Part shown: one piece after another, positions 34,357 to 47,400 of the stretch | How positions within the stretch are numbered: the stretch's first letter is position 1 | Layout: the number at the start of each line of letters is the position of its first letter | Source: Vitellaria paradoxa | Lineage: Eukaryota > Streptophyta > Magnoliopsida > Ericales > Sapotaceae | DNA: 64,000 nucleotides | NCBI GenBank assembly: GCA_019916065.1 | Contig: CM034237.1 | Location: forward strand, 57,816,590-57,880,589 | Reading direction: 5' to 3' | Notes under the pieces: generated by a model | The model's database searches: none | What the model was told of the DNA's origin: nothing | What the model saw: only the letters and a program-made list of their open reading frames with translations | Program-made: the position numbers and the translations under genes

Positions 34357-35437
34357 CTTAAAATTTTTTTAAATCATAAAGACAAAAATATCAAATTAAC
34401 AAAACAAACTCAAAAGAGAGTCACTAAAAAGTTGATTTTTTTTCTTTTTTGCTTGAACACAAAAAAAAGCAAAAAAGAAAAAAAATTTTTTAGTAATTAA
34501 CTAATAGTCAGCTATAAAAAAAAATTAAATTTTTTCTTTTTAAATTAAGCCTAAGACCTATATACAAATAAATAAACTAGCCTCTCCACTCTTTAATTTG
34601 ACAAAATTAGGTTGTAAAGCATTTTTGTAAGAATTCGGGGCAAACTCGGTGCATTTACATATTGATATATGTTTAGTATATTTTTTAATTGGCTTTTATA
34701 GGTGAGAATTGGTGTAAATTGTTTAAATCATAAGAATTCTCAAATCATTATTTTCTGTTTCAAACATCAACAATTAACAAATGTAGAGGGCGTGCACTAA
34801 TATGTAAATGTAACGGTTTTGTCCCGAATCTTTTTTGTAATTGTCTTCGTTTGTACTATCTTATCAAATATACCAATAATAAATAAATAAATAAATAAAG
34901 TTGCCATAATTTGAGTAGTTAATTCCATAACTAATTAATGTATTTGAGCAACTTTTGGTAACAACAATCATACCTTCTGTTCTTTTTTTTTTTTTAAACA
35001 GTAAAAAATAAGGCTTGGGAACCAATTAAAGTATTTCAATTTCTATTCATTCTTTTCATTTTTCATTTTATTATTATTATATTATATATATATTTTTTTA
35101 AGATTGCGTCAAGTAAACTACATAAATTTGTTAACTCGTTATTTATTTATTTATTTTTTGTTTTAAAGATTGCCGTCACTCCATTTGCCCCTGTTCCAAC
35201 TTCCTCGTTTTTATAAAATGGCTAAAATGCCCCCGCCATGTATGTAAACGGCCCACCCTAAACCGGTCCCCGAACGGTATTTATGTAAATTCAACTAACC
35301 GCCTATAGCAGATGATAAGTATTGGTAGATAAATACAGCCACTCTCCATAGTGATGATAAGGTCAAACCTAAGGCCACTTCTCCGGAATCTTGGTACTCC
35401 GTCGTCGTCGGAAACTGACTGACCCACTCACCGGAAA
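34357..35437. other. Intergenic and promoter region of the ARM-repeat gene
   Basis: AT-rich DNA with TAAA repeats near 34880-34899. From about 35160 the composition rises in GC towards the gene. No TATA box is decisive. Confidence 0.4.
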
Positions 35438-35461
35438 ATGGGTTTGCACCCAAACCAATGA
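35438..35461 (+). promoter_or_regulatory. Short upstream ORF overlapping the ARM gene start
   Basis: An ATG at 35438 opens a 7-codon frame (MGLHPNQ) whose TGA (35459-35461) overlaps the next ATG (35458-35460) in an ATGA arrangement. If scanning ribosomes use it, the main frame would depend on leaky scanning or re-initiation. The stronger-context ATG at 35470 (AAGATGG) is 12 nt further on. Confidence 0.5.
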
Positions 35462-37218
35462 AATTCAAGATGGGTAAAGAGAAGAGATGCAAAGAACCAA
35501 AGCAAGACCAAAACTCGCCAGGACCATCGGCCGGAGAGCCCAGTCTCCGGCGAGCCATCGAACTCGCGACTTCTCTAATTTCTCTGTCTCACTCGATCAA
35601 AGTCTTCACGGTCAAATGGCAATCGATACGAAACAACCTCGAAGAACTCCTCTGCGCGCTCACCTCAGTCGAAGACTGCCACTCCGGCGACGACGACCCA
35701 TCTCTCTCCGGCGCAGTTCTCGCGATAATAGACACGTTCAAAGAGTGCCACGACCTCGCCCGGCGATGTGCCGAACTCTCCTACGGCGGGAAGCTTCTAA
35801 TGCAAAGCGATTTGGATATAATCCGTACAAAATTGGAGCGACACGCCAAGAATCTCTCCGATATATACGCCGACGGGCTGCTGAAAAACAGCTACGCCAT
35901 TGTTGTGTCGAGGCCTGGCCCCACGGCTTCTCGCGAGGGCATGAAATTCTATGTGAAGGACTTGGTTTCGAGGTTGAAGATTGGAAGCACAGAGATGAAG
36001 AAACAAGCTTTGATTGCTTTCAATGAAGTGATTGTTGAAAACGAGAAGTACATCAGGATTGCTGTGGAGATTGGGAGCTTGATTGGCTTCTTGGTGAGCT
36101 TTCTTGAGTCCCAAGAAACTGAGCTCCAAGAAGAGGCTGCCAGGGCAGTTTCGGCTATTGCAGATTTTGATTCATTCAAGAGTGTGCTAATCGGTGTCGG
36201 AATAGTCCCTCCGTTGATCGGACTTTTGGAGAGTGGAAGCGAAATGGGTAGATTGAATTCGGCCAAGTGTTTGAAGAAATTAACCGATAACTCGGAGAAT
36301 GCTTGGTCGGTTTCAGCTCAGGGTGGAGTCACTGCTTTGCTGAAGATTTGTTCTGATTGTGATTGTAACGGTGAATTGGCCGGTTTGTCGTGTGGGGTGT
36401 TGAAGAATCTTGCTGGGGTCGAAGAAATCAAGGGGTTCATGGTCGAAAAAGGCGCGATTTGGGCTTTGATTAGGCTTTTGAAGTCCAGAGACGAAGTTTC
36501 ACAGACAAATTCAATTGAATTGCTTCAAGTTATGGCGTCCGGGGACGAATCGATTCGGCAAATTGTCATTAGAGAAGGTGGGGTTCGAGTGCTGGTTCGA
36601 TTTTTGGATCCCGAATCGTCTTGTTCGTTGAAGGCCCGAGAGGTGGCCTTAAGAGCAGTGATGAACCTGTGTTTCTCCTCAGTGAGCACCTTGAATCTTT
36701 TGATGAATCACGGGTTTATGGATCGGATTCTGTACTTCCTTCGTTACGGGGAGGTTTCTGTTCAAGAATTGGCCTTGAAGGCAGCTTTTCGGCTCGGTGG
36801 GGTTTCGGATGAGGTCAAGAAATCCATGGGGGATGCAGGGTTTATGCAAGAAATCGTTAAATTTCTCGATGCAGAGTCGGTTGAAGTTCGCGAAATGGCG
36901 GCTGAGGCGCTCTCCGGCTTAGTTTCAGTACCCAGAAACAGGAGACTTTTTCTGCAGAATGAACAGAACCTTGGGTTGGTTCTGGAATTGCTTGATCCAG
37001 AACAGGGGAATTCAGGTGCTAGTAAGTTCTTGTTATCCATTTTGATGTCGCTAACTAGTTGCCACAGTGCAAGGAAGAAGATTTTACATTCGGAGTATCT
37101 GAAAAACATCCAAAAACTCGCGGAGGCTGAGGTTTCGGATGCCAAAAAGATCGTCAGCAAGTTGTCGTCCGGTAGATTCCTCAGCATGTTGAGTGGAATT
37201 TGGAATCCTCGAATTTAG
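35458..37218 (+). CDS. ARM-repeat protein with PUB-like N-terminal helical domain but no U-box, intronless, 586 aa
   Basis: One uninterrupted frame ending TAG at 37216-37218. Residues 1-30 are basic and proline-rich. Residues about 30-165 resemble the U-box N-terminal domain found in plant PUB-ARM proteins (ELATSLISLSHSIKVFTVKWQ, then LARRCAELSYGGKLLMQSDL). From about residue 165 to 570 tandem armadillo repeats follow, with typical helices such as GIVPPLIGLLESG, GGVTALLKI, GAIWALIRLLKS, GGVRVLVRFLD and EVREMAAEALSGL. No U-box lies between the two regions, so it is unlikely to be an E3 ligase itself. Proteins of this architecture are protein-protein scaffolds; the partner is unknown. ATG 35458 gives 586 aa and ATG 35470 gives 582 aa with a better start context, so the second is quite possibly used. 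Codon use is strongly coding and GC-richer than the surroundings. Confidence 0.88.
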   Translation: MKFKMGKEKRCKEPKQDQNSPGPSAGEPSLRRAIELATSLISLSHSIKVFTVKWQSIRNNLEELLCALTSVEDCHSGDDDPSLSGAVLAIIDTFKECHDLARRCAELSYGGKLLMQSDLDIIRTKLERHAKNLSDIYADGLLKNSYAIVVSRPGPTASREGMKFYVKDLVSRLKIGSTEMKKQALIAFNEVIVENEKYIRIAVEIGSLIGFLVSFLESQETELQEEAARAVSAIADFDSFKSVLIGVGIVPPLIGLLESGSEMGRLNSAKCLKKLTDNSENAWSVSAQGGVTALLKICSDCDCNGELAGLSCGVLKNLAGVEEIKGFMVEKGAIWALIRLLKSRDEVSQTNSIELLQVMASGDESIRQIVIREGGVRVLVRFLDPESSCSLKAREVALRAVMNLCFSSVSTLNLLMNHGFMDRILYFLRYGEVSVQELALKAAFRLGGVSDEVKKSMGDAGFMQEIVKFLDAESVEVREMAAEALSGLVSVPRNRRLFLQNEQNLGLVLELLDPEQGNSGASKFLLSILMSLTSCHSARKKILHSEYLKNIQKLAEAEVSDAKKIVSKLSSGRFLSMLSGIWNPRI

Positions 37219-38346
37219 TTCTATATATATATATTTTGTCCTTTGTATGTCTCTGCAATAAGAGTTTCGTTTTCCAATCTTGAAACAGAGTTTTACAACA
37301 CTTTACTGTTTATAGCTTGTAACCATCAACGTAGATTAATTCAGTGGGAGGTTTATCAATGGTTATGGGGTTTTGATGTTGATACTCTGGAAAAACATCT
37401 AAAATTAGGTGGAAATGAATAGGATAGGGCATAATGAAGAATTTTTCCTTTGTCTTCTGGGAGGCTGCAAAAGGGGGAAGGACATGTGATCAATCTTGTT
37501 GCTTTCTTTGATTGTTTGCAAAGAAGATACTGACATATGACCACACAACCTGTATTTTTGCTTGTCTTCTTGCCACCCTAGTTCCCTTAATGATACTCAG
37601 TCACGCAATATATAGGTATTGCAGTTAATTGAAAGTTCATGTCATTAATTATTTTAAAAAAAAAGAAAAGAAAAAAAATTCAAACCATGAATTGAGATTT
37701 TACATAAAATTGCAGTAAAGTGAAACTTACCCCCCTCAAAGTCGTATCGCTAACAACGAGAATGCACTGCTAAAATAGACGCTAAAAGAGAAAATTTGTA
37801 ACTAATAAAAAATTTGTATTTTTATTTATTATAACCAAAAAAAAACTCAAATTTGTGATAAAATCTCAAGTAAAACTAAACGTGGCAAAGTAAAATTTAC
37901 ATTTTTTTTTTTTTGAAATGAAATATGTAAAGGGTGCATTTGGAAGGATGAAAAGTGAGATAAAATGAGATAAGTTATGAGTTCGTAATTCGTTCAGTGA
38001 GATAAAAATTAAATAATTTTTAATATTTTTTAATATTTTTTACTATTTTTTAGAGTCTTTTATTACTTCAAACGGAGCCAAAATGTATTCAGCGTGACAA
38101 CCTCACATGATTTATAAAACCAATAATCCAAGGATGGGTTTTGACTAGCTCCACGGAACACATGATAGTCAAATTGGGATCAAATTGTTTTTTTATAGAT
38201 TCATGGTTTTGATATTCAGATTCCATCCATACATGAACCTGAATTATGTATTTATTTCTGCCCGCTTTTGATAGGATTTAGGCTCTTGGGCTGTCCCCTT
38301 GAGCCCATGGGCTGCCAAATAAGTGGGAAAGAAGATTTCTGTTCCT
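37219..38346. other. 3' UTR and intergenic downstream of the ARM gene
   Basis: The first 100-400 bp are the probable 3' UTR. A short MITE-like element spans about 37932-38090. No further gene seen. Confidence 0.4.
37932..38090. mobile_element. Short MITE of the GATAAAAAGTGAGATAA family
   Basis: Ends GGGTGCATTTGGAAG and TTCAAACGGAGCC are weak inverted repeats. The body has AAAAGTGAGATAAAATGAG and ATTCGTTCAGTGAGATAAA, shared with the copies near 46135-46295 and 40890-41024 and with the inner ends of the palindrome at 15791-16814. Confidence 0.5.
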
Positions 38347-38349
38347 TTA

Positions 38350-39027
38350 GGGGCCCATTGGATGATGCTAAAATTTGAGATGATAAGTTTTAGAGGAGGT
38401 ATAAGATAAGAGGGAGTATTATTTTTAGATAGTTGGTCCACATTAATATGATGTTTATAAAGGGAGATAACTTTTAATTTTGTTCGAATGTTTTATAAAT
38501 AAGAGGAGGTGAATGATGGAAAAGCAGTCAAATGACTCTTTTGCCCTTGTAGTGTTTCAAACTTGATTACTCATTAAATTAAATATTAAATTACAAAACC
38601 CACTCTATTTAATTATTTTTGGACGATTTGAAGTTATATTATTTATTTCCTTGAAAATTTAATTTTTTATAAATTTATTTAAACAATTTTTTTTGTAAAT
38701 ATATACTTTTGAATGGTTGGTTATTATTTAATTTTATTTTTAATTATATTTATTTTGACTTGTTAGCCTATTTATTATTTTTTTACTAGCATTATATTTA
38801 TTTTGGTCAAGTTAATGAAGGCTAAAAACATTGAAAACAAGAGCCATTCCCCCGCATATATTTTCGCTAGGGTCAAGGGTGTCCAAATTTTATCCGAGAG
38901 ACCACGAGGGGGGTGAAAAGTGAAAACCCGGGAAAACTGTTGTCAAATCATAGCAAAGAGGTGGGACTCACCCGTATGACTGGGTGAAATTTTTGGAGGG
39001 CAGTTATCTCCGCATCCAAGCGGGGCC
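38350..39027. mobile_element. PIF/Harbinger (Tourist)-like MITE, uninterrupted copy
   Basis: 678 bp with ends GGGGCCCATTGGATG and CATCCAAGCGGGGCC and TTA target duplications at 38347-38349 and 39028-39030. Its reverse complement aligns end to end with the interrupted element at 9839-12037. It carries one TTTATAAAA where that copy carries the MULE, so it serves as the empty-site reference. Confidence 0.87.
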
Positions 39028-39030
39028 TTA

Positions 39031-42000
39031 GGGAAGGTGTTTAAATGCTCATCTGCCAAGTTTATCATCTATGCTGGTTTGTTGATTTTTTTTAATTACT
39101 ATTGTTTTTTTTGATAAATCAATACATAAATATTAAGGGAAAAGTAAATAACATTAATATAGAAGATAAGGTATTAAAGCATAAGCTTAGGCAAGGACTT
39201 TGGGAGACATGAAGGCCACTTGTATCCATCAATTTCCCTTTTCTATTGTTTTCCTTTGTCCAGTTCTCAATCCAAACAATGTTACTAAAGTGAACAATGC
39301 AAATGGGGTCAAGCCCTTGGGTCAAATAATTCTCAAAGCTCAAGTTTAAAAGAAATGGGCCGGGTCAAACCCATTTGTTAAAAACAAGCTCCAAAGGAAA
39401 CCACTTAGCCCAATGGAAATAATTACAAAGACAGCCCAAATTTTCTAAATGTAAAGCCGAAGTTGTGGCATTTTTCTCCTAAATCGTAAAAAATTTGAGC
39501 ACCAAGTGGGTTTAATTACTGATCACGCAACATCGTCGGCCAGGGCTTCCAAACAAACAAACAAACAAACAAACGAACGAAAAATCCTCACCACTGAGTT
39601 GTCCTTATTACTGGAGGGTTGGTCAGATTGAATAATCATCTGATTCTTCCAAACTGGTGGTGCAATGGGTCCCAGTCTCCTATCGTTTTTTGTTTTTTAG
39701 GTAAGCGTCTCCTATCGTTATTACGACATCTCCTTCGGACCCATGAACCCAACTGAATTTCAGTCTCTTGCTGATATTTATGTCATGCTTGATTGGTGAA
39801 TAAAATTTAAGAAAGTAATAGTTAATAATATCATACAATAATATGTGATATTGAATATGATAGTAAATTACTTTTATTGTATTAGATTTTTTTTTTAGTT
39901 AGTGGAATAAGATAAGTGATTTAGTAAAAAATAATTTAAAATTTTTGAATTTTGATAACAATTAATTCAGTAAATGAGAGATATAATATTACATATCTTC
40001 CACTTTAAGTTACGTAGAATTCAAAATGAATTTCATATCCGAAGTCACTTTTTTCTTTTTTCTCCTACCAAACATGAAATAAGGTAGGTCTCATAAATTG
40101 ATAATTTAATCCTCCACCACATATCCCATAATCAACTATAATCATGGAAAAATCACATTGTAATCTGCAGCCAAATTTCTATTCTTCGCATATCTCACTT
40201 TGAGATTTTCTCATTCTCTAAAACTTCTAGAATACTATTAGGAATGACAAAAGTCCTGGTGAGGAGTAGAATTTTTTCTTCCAATCTTACTATGTCAACT
40301 AATTCTATTTTGTAAGTTAATACAATAATAAATTTTTTAACATATAAAGTAATATCAGTAAAAAATATTTTTATAATTCTAAACTTATACTTCGGATAGA
40401 ATGAAAAAAAATTTTCCTATTATTGTCCCGTCTCGAATTCTATCGAGTTTTAATTTTTTATTTTTCACTTCTATTTTATTAAAAAAAATTAGATTGAGAT
40501 TTCTGTCTCCTCCCCTCCAAAAAAAAAAAAAAAACAATTTTCATTTCATAACATTAAACTGATCTCTTTGCAATTACATGTGATTATATAATTTGTAGCT
40601 ATGTATTTTATTCCAATTTCTCTAAAAAGAAAGTTTGATTCTATATATATATATATAATGAGTCTATTTTAAATGCCTCTATTATATAAAAAAATTAGTT
40701 GAGTTGAATAAATAAGTTAATTTATTTGATTATTATACATTCTTGTCTTTCAAATCAACTTCCACAATTTGGCGGCATGAAGTCCCAACCATCATCATTT
40801 TCTATTCTCCATATTTATGCATTTTCTCTGTGCAATCATTTTGATGCTTCCAAATGGAGAGCTGACCTGAAAACCACAAATATTTTGGCTTTGTGTGGGG
40901 GTAAAAAATAAAAAAAAATAGTGAAATATATTGAAAATTTTTTAAAATTATTTACTTTTTATTTTATTGTATAAATTACGAATTTATAACTTATCTTATT
41001 TTTTATCACTCTAAACGTACCCTATATTTCATAAAAATATCGTAACTATCCATGGCTAAGTGATTTCTCAATGGAAGAAATTAAATATGAAATTAAAGCA
41101 CAGACAAAAAAATAAAAAACTCTTCCGTTCACACTTAAAAAGCATCTCTCTTGTATTTCAATCTATGTATAGTGGTGTTTAGATGGTTAACTTTTACAAA
41201 AGTTAAGATAATAGTAATACGTCATAAAATTTGATTAAAAATTAAAAAAAATTAATAATAATTAAAATTTTTTGACTTATTTTGATAATTCAAACGCCCC
41301 CTATGTCTTACCAGGAGAGAACTCCATTGATGTGAATTCAAAGATTTCAATCCAAGTGATATGGAAAGGGAATCTTTTTCTCATTTTTTCGCCTTTATTT
41401 AACAGTCCTGGCTATCAACCTAGTTTCCAATTTTTATAAATCCTTCCTCGTTTTCACTCCCATTCCCAGCCATCAGGAGATGTTTGTGTTGAGGGCAACG
41501 GGGGTAAAATTTTTATTGGAATAATTTTTATTTTTTATTATATCAGTTTGGATAAAGGGTAGTAATTATTCTAAAGATAATAATTACCCTGTAAAGTAGA
41601 TAAAGGATGTAATGCAAAAATTTTAACCTTTCCCCTTTATTTCTTCAGATATTTTTTTATATCATTGTAAAATATTAGGCAACGTTGTTCTGTAAATAAA
41701 TGTAATAAATATTATAAAATAATAATTTATTTAGTCAAACTAAATAGCAAAAATGTTAGATTAATAAAAAAAATTAAAAAATTATCTATTAAAAGTTAGT
41801 TCTTTCTTTTTTCAAACACATAAAAAAAAATTAACTTTTTAGTAATTAATTACTACCTAATTGTAAAATAATAATAATACTATTACTAATAATAATAATA
41901 ATAATATATATATATATATATTTTTACATCTTAAACCATGCCTAAGACTTCCCGCATTCAAACAAATCACCGGACTTTATAGGAAAAAGACAAACACGAT

Positions 42001-43930
42001 GCCGTTCTACGGTAAACATAAAATTTATATAAAAACAAAGAGTACATTTTATGAGTGCCATATCAAACATTTTTGAATTGAAGAGACAAAAGAACGATGG
42101 TTTGGTGATGACAATGTGAAGAGAATTGAAAAATCGGGAAGGAATATGAAATATATATATATATTTATATATAATTTACATGATTTTGCAGGAGAGAGAG
42201 AAAGGGAAAGGAAAAGGAAAAAAAATGTTTATTTGTGATTCACTAATTGAATGGAAAGTAGATTTATCTTAACAATAAAGATAAACAGAATTAAAGATTC
42301 AAACTAACAGAAACGGGTCAGGTGTTAGTAACATTTGAAATTTATAAATACCTCTCTTATTTTGAAATGTTACTAACACTTGACCCCCTTCTGTTAATAA
42401 GGGAGGTATCTGCAAATTTTAAATGTTGAGGGGTCTATGTGTAATTACCCAAATATTTAAGAAGTTAAGTGTAATTTACCCTTAAGTTAATGTTATTGAA
42501 ATATTAATTTATGACTACAATTATTTTTCTCAAATTAAAATTAATTTTTAATAAAAAATTTACTTATTAAAATAATTTATTTTATTAATATATTTTATTA
42601 AATGAAAATTATTTCTCATAAATAATAATTTACTATTGTATTAGTATAATTTATTAAACTTAATAATTTATTTAAATAAACTAAAATTTATTTTATTGAA
42701 TTATTTTATCAAAATAAAAATAATTTTTAACAAATAATAATTCATTATTAAAATTAATTGTTATTGAAATATTAATCTATGATAAAATTATTTTTTATTG
42801 TTATATTTTTATTTAAAATTATATTTAATAATATATTTTTTATTAAAATTAATAAATGTTATTAACATAACAATTATTATGCTAATTTATTTAATTATAA
42901 TATTTTACTAAGATTAAATATTAACTTTTATTTCTTGGTCAATTTATCTTCATTCTAAATATAACTAATTTTTACCTCTTCAAAATTTTTAACATTCCAA
43001 ACATAATATAATTATTGTCAGATAATATTTACACTTTTAATTCAAACATAGATATCATAAACTTATTATCTTATTAACTACTACCGGGATAACAATTACC
43101 CCAGTAATATCTTATTTCCAAATTTTTCATAGTTACCGAGATAAAATCATTTTCTCGTCTTCAACCCAACTTAGACACTTATTTTTTTTGTCTCAAAATT
43201 TTAGTTTTTTTTTTTTTTTGTAAAGTCAAAACTATTTAATAAGTTAAAATAATATTACAAAATATTTATTAAAAATATAAATTATACATTTTTTGAATTA
43301 AATATATAATATATTGACATAGCTATTATATTAATACATCGATGAGTTCATTTATAAGCCATCACCTATGTTCTTGTATCTGTTCAAAGATTACTTCAAA
43401 TTTTTACTTCTTTTACCACAAAGAATGTCTCTATATTAACTTTAAATAGAGTATATAATACGGTTACTTGACAGACACAAATATTTTCATCAACCTTTAA
43501 TTTACTCTTATTGTATAGACCAAGTTTCTGCCATGCACATAGGTATATATACTAGTATACCTTAAGTGCAAAAAATATATATATATATATATATATACAT
43601 ATATATATAGCACCTCTTGAAAATTCTGACGTGGAAAGTTGAATTAATAGTTTGAAACAAGGGATATATAGGGGAAAAAGTTGAATTAATTTGTCGCCTC
43701 TTTTACATTGTAATGCGTATTAATTCAATCGTTGTAATATACAGTGTAAGGATTTGACTAAGAAAATCTAAAATTGATGTATTTTAATAACAACTACAAA
43801 ATTAAAGGATGCACGTAATCTTGTTCCATTTCTGGGGGAATTTGCGGTTCTTAGATGATAGCAATCGAATATCAATTTTCTTTCTAATATCTAAGATTAA
43901 GTTCACACTTTGTCAAAGTCAACTTTGATA
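39031..43930. other. Intergenic, AT-rich, no gene seen
   Basis: Short frames only. Recognisable items are a (CAAA)n-like run near 39553-39575, a GATAAAAAGTGAGATAA-family remnant around 40890-41024, a Mutator-end-like segment at 42290-42484 and an (AT)n run at 43576-43608. The part at 42490-42930 is nearly pure A/T. Confidence 0.4.
42290..42484. mobile_element. Mutator-like terminal repeat fragment with small hairpin
   Basis: The complement of the right edge reads GGGTAAATTACACTTAAC, then CACATAGACCCCTCAAC and CCTCCCTTATT. This is the same motif order as the terminal repeats of the MULE at 10378-11886. Only one end is seen. Within it, AGGTGTTAGTAACATTT (about 42320) pairs with AAATGTTACTAACACTT (about 42367), giving a hairpin. 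Confidence 0.5.
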
Positions 43931-43936
43931 TGGACA

Positions 43937-44078
43937 GTGTTTGGTTGGTAAAAAAAATGTAATAAAATTGTAAAAATTCGATATAAAAGTGATATGTGAT
44001 GAAATTTAATTAGAAAAAAGTACAAAAAAATTAATAAAAGTTGATAAATTTTGATTAATTTTGATAAACCAAACACCT
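43937..44078. mobile_element. Short MITE (family shared with STP intron 2)
   Basis: Ends GTGTTTGGTTGG and AACCAAACACC are inverted repeats. The body shares AAAAGTACAAAAAA and AAAGTTGAT with the copy at 52318-52478. It is about 142 bp and non-coding. Confidence 0.65.
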
Positions 44079-44377
44079 CATATGATTTAAAGATCTAAAA
44101 TTGTAGGACTCGATGCCTAAGGAATTAGGTATTTTCATTTTCAAACTCATTTAATTATTACACATCCGTTTTGATTCTATTTTTTTTTTTTTTTTTGTTA
44201 GCAAATGAGCATTCAAAAGTTATTAAAAATCCTGAAAAGTGGTTAGAAAATTTCTCTAATTTATTATTAATAACTAAAAATTACTTAAAATTTTAAATTT
44301 TTAATAGACATACCAAAAATTTCAACTACTATAAATTACTAAAATTTTTTAGAAGTTACACTTTTTTATACAATCCC

Positions 44378-44408
<31 letters not shown>

Positions 44409-47400
44409 GTCCTGGCCCGCACGATAAAATCAAACACACTGAATCAAAAAAAATCAAATAAACAAACAAACCATCATGTCTTTTTTGACATTGAAGAAGA
44501 ATGTTAATTTAAAATTAAAATTACTTCAAATTAAGTTGGCTAGGGAATTAAACCTACGACTAAGAAATGCGTTTTGACTTAGCACGCTAGTTCCAAGGAT
44601 TGTTGACATGGATATATGTTGACCTTCATGATTTTTTTTAGGGCTTTAATTAATTGGGTTTTTGTATTGTCCATGTCACGTATTTGTACAGTTTATAAAT
44701 ATTATTTAAAGAAATAAAAATAGCAAAAACTGCATGGGTTCACATTTCAGGGAAATTGGTAGACTTGCTGTCAGTACCAAAATTCAACCAATTATGGGTA
44801 CTAGGAAAAAAAAAAAAAAAAAAAACTTAAGAAAGCGAAAGAGAAAGATTCAAGTTGCAGAACTAATTGAAAAACATTGAAGTGAATTGATTTACAAACC
44901 ATATATATATATATATATATATTAATCTAGGTTTACAACCAGAAAAGGAATTGGATGGCCAAACAGCCCGTAGTATCCTGCAAATCCACCCATTAATTGT
45001 CTGTCTTTATAAAACTAGCTAACATTAGTAAATGGGCAACGGTTGACTTCTCCGCTAATACTTTTACTTTTGATGTCATCACCTTATCTAAAGAGGATCA
45101 TGCCCGGCTGAAATTTGCAGATCACGGAAAGGCCGAAAATGGGGCAGAGAATTGAGATGAAAAAGGATCCGTGACATTGGCTTGATTGCTGTTCGATTAA
45201 AATTTAATAATTTAAATATATTTTTATTATTTTTATTTAAAATAAATATGAATACATTTAAATTACTGAATTTAAAAACAACAGTTCTGATTATAAATTA
45301 CGAAATTAATGACTCAAATCTAATTGAGATTTGATCGAAACACCTTGGCGTTCAATTTTGTCTTGGGTCTTATATTTTATTTTATTCACCAACATGCTCA
45401 TAAAAACTGATAATTAGTTCTATTTAGAGTTTTAAAAATTATTGAAAAATACCGAAAACTTGTAAAATTTTTTTACCTTTTATATAATATGTTTCATATA
45501 ATATGTTTATATTAATTACCTGAAAATTTAAAAAAGTATTTGTCGTAATTTTATTCTAAAATTTAAATATAATTTTTATAAAAAATAAAAAATAAATAAA
45601 AAATAATATTTAACTAACCATTTTTTTACCATATTATTTTTATTTATGGAACATATATTATTTTCGTTTCTTATTACAAAACTTTAAATAAAAAAAAAAC
45701 CTTCATTTTCCCCACTGAAAAGGAATTATGAAAGAGAGGTTATAAAATTTTTAGAAGGCGGAGCCGGAATCCGTTTGGAGCTCTACCAAATAAAATAAAA
45801 TCTTATAAAATTTTACAAACATGAATTACGAGATAATAAAATTTAAATTTTTCACTCATTACATGAATTACGAGATATTTACTTTTATAATTTTATTTTA
45901 TTTTATACACTTTTATACAACTCCAAACACACCTATACACACACACAATAAATTATTTGGGAGGAGGAAAAAAAAAAAAAAAAAAGAGAGTGGGGTCATG
46001 GTGGCGTGGATAAAACGGTAAACTTATTAAAACATATTGATGAGGCTCACAACTAATTAGATTATTAGAGGAAAAAGACTGGGTGGATATTTTATTTTTA
46101 TTTGACCCAACGTAAAATGGGAGGGCATTACTCAAGGGTGAGTTTGGGACGACAAAAAATAAGATAAATTGAGATAAAGTGATATAATTTGTAAGTTCAT
46201 AATTTGTACAGTGAGATAAAAATTGAATAACTTTTAGAAATTTTTAAAAATTTTTTAAATTTTTCAACAATTTTTAACAAAGCAAACACATTTTAATGAG
46301 AGAGAATTATAGAGCATATCAGATTTAATTAATCAAAGGTTATCCCTTATTTATTATTTTAGGAGCTAATACATTTTATATCACGTGATTTAATAAACAT
46401 GAATTACGACATCTCATTTTATTTTATTTTATTTTGTTTTGTTTATTTAACATATTTATCTTTAATAGTTTAAAAAAAAAATTAAAATGTAATAGAATAA
46501 TTTTAGTCATTTAAAAAAAACAAAAATAAAATTCAAAAACTAACTAACTAACTAGTAACAAACGAAGTCTTAATTACAAATTCAAAAAAATAAGATAGTC
46601 ATACTTAGGCAGGTAAATAGTCAACACAATCTAACCTTGGTCTATATTTGTACAAATTCCACCTTGACTCACCCATACATCTTAGGATTAGGGTTTGGGG
46701 CAACATCAACCCTTGACCTGACCTTAACCCAAAAAATTTTTATTAGTTTTTTAATCTTTTCTTTTTTTTTTCTTTTTTGCATTACGTCAAAATAGATAGT
46801 AAATGTGAGTATTTTTATAATTTTGATGGTGAAAACTTAATTAATTGTTTCGTTTGTGATTGAAAAATCTAAATACATACGAATCTATAATATCTATTAA
46901 TAGAATTTATTTATTTTTAAGACAATTGGTCAATTCTTTTATTATAAGTTACAATTAATTTGCTTTAAAAAATTATAAAAAAATATTTTTAAAAAAATTA
47001 AAAAATACAATAGACCAATGGATTATGATTAAAATCGGATATTCTTAACTCTCACTTAACTCAATTTTCTCAGTATTAGAGACAAATCGAACCAGATTGA
47101 CTCAATTTTTAGGTGGAGACAGAGTCGAATGACGCCATTTTACATACATAATCATACTTAAAATATCCACCCTTTAAAACTTTTTTTTATAAAAATTTAC
47201 CATTTAAGGATTATAAAATTAGAGATTTCACATTCCTTGATACTTTGCTCGAATATATGGGATACCTGGGATGGACGCGGAGGAGTTGCCATTTTCTTTG
47301 GTTTTATCTTGACGAAGGAGTTGACCTCTTTCATGGAAACCGCGTATGGGCCCGGGGGGAATCTTTATCCAAACACCGGCCACAATGAACTTCTAGCCAT

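Noticed and set aside
35487..36266. Long alternative frames within the ARM-repeat gene
   Set aside because: Shadows of the strong main frame; peptides are Arg/Ser-biased and show no family pattern.
39553..39575. CRISPR-like or satellite array
   Set aside because: A simple (CAAA)n microsatellite; no spacer-repeat structure exists anywhere in the window.
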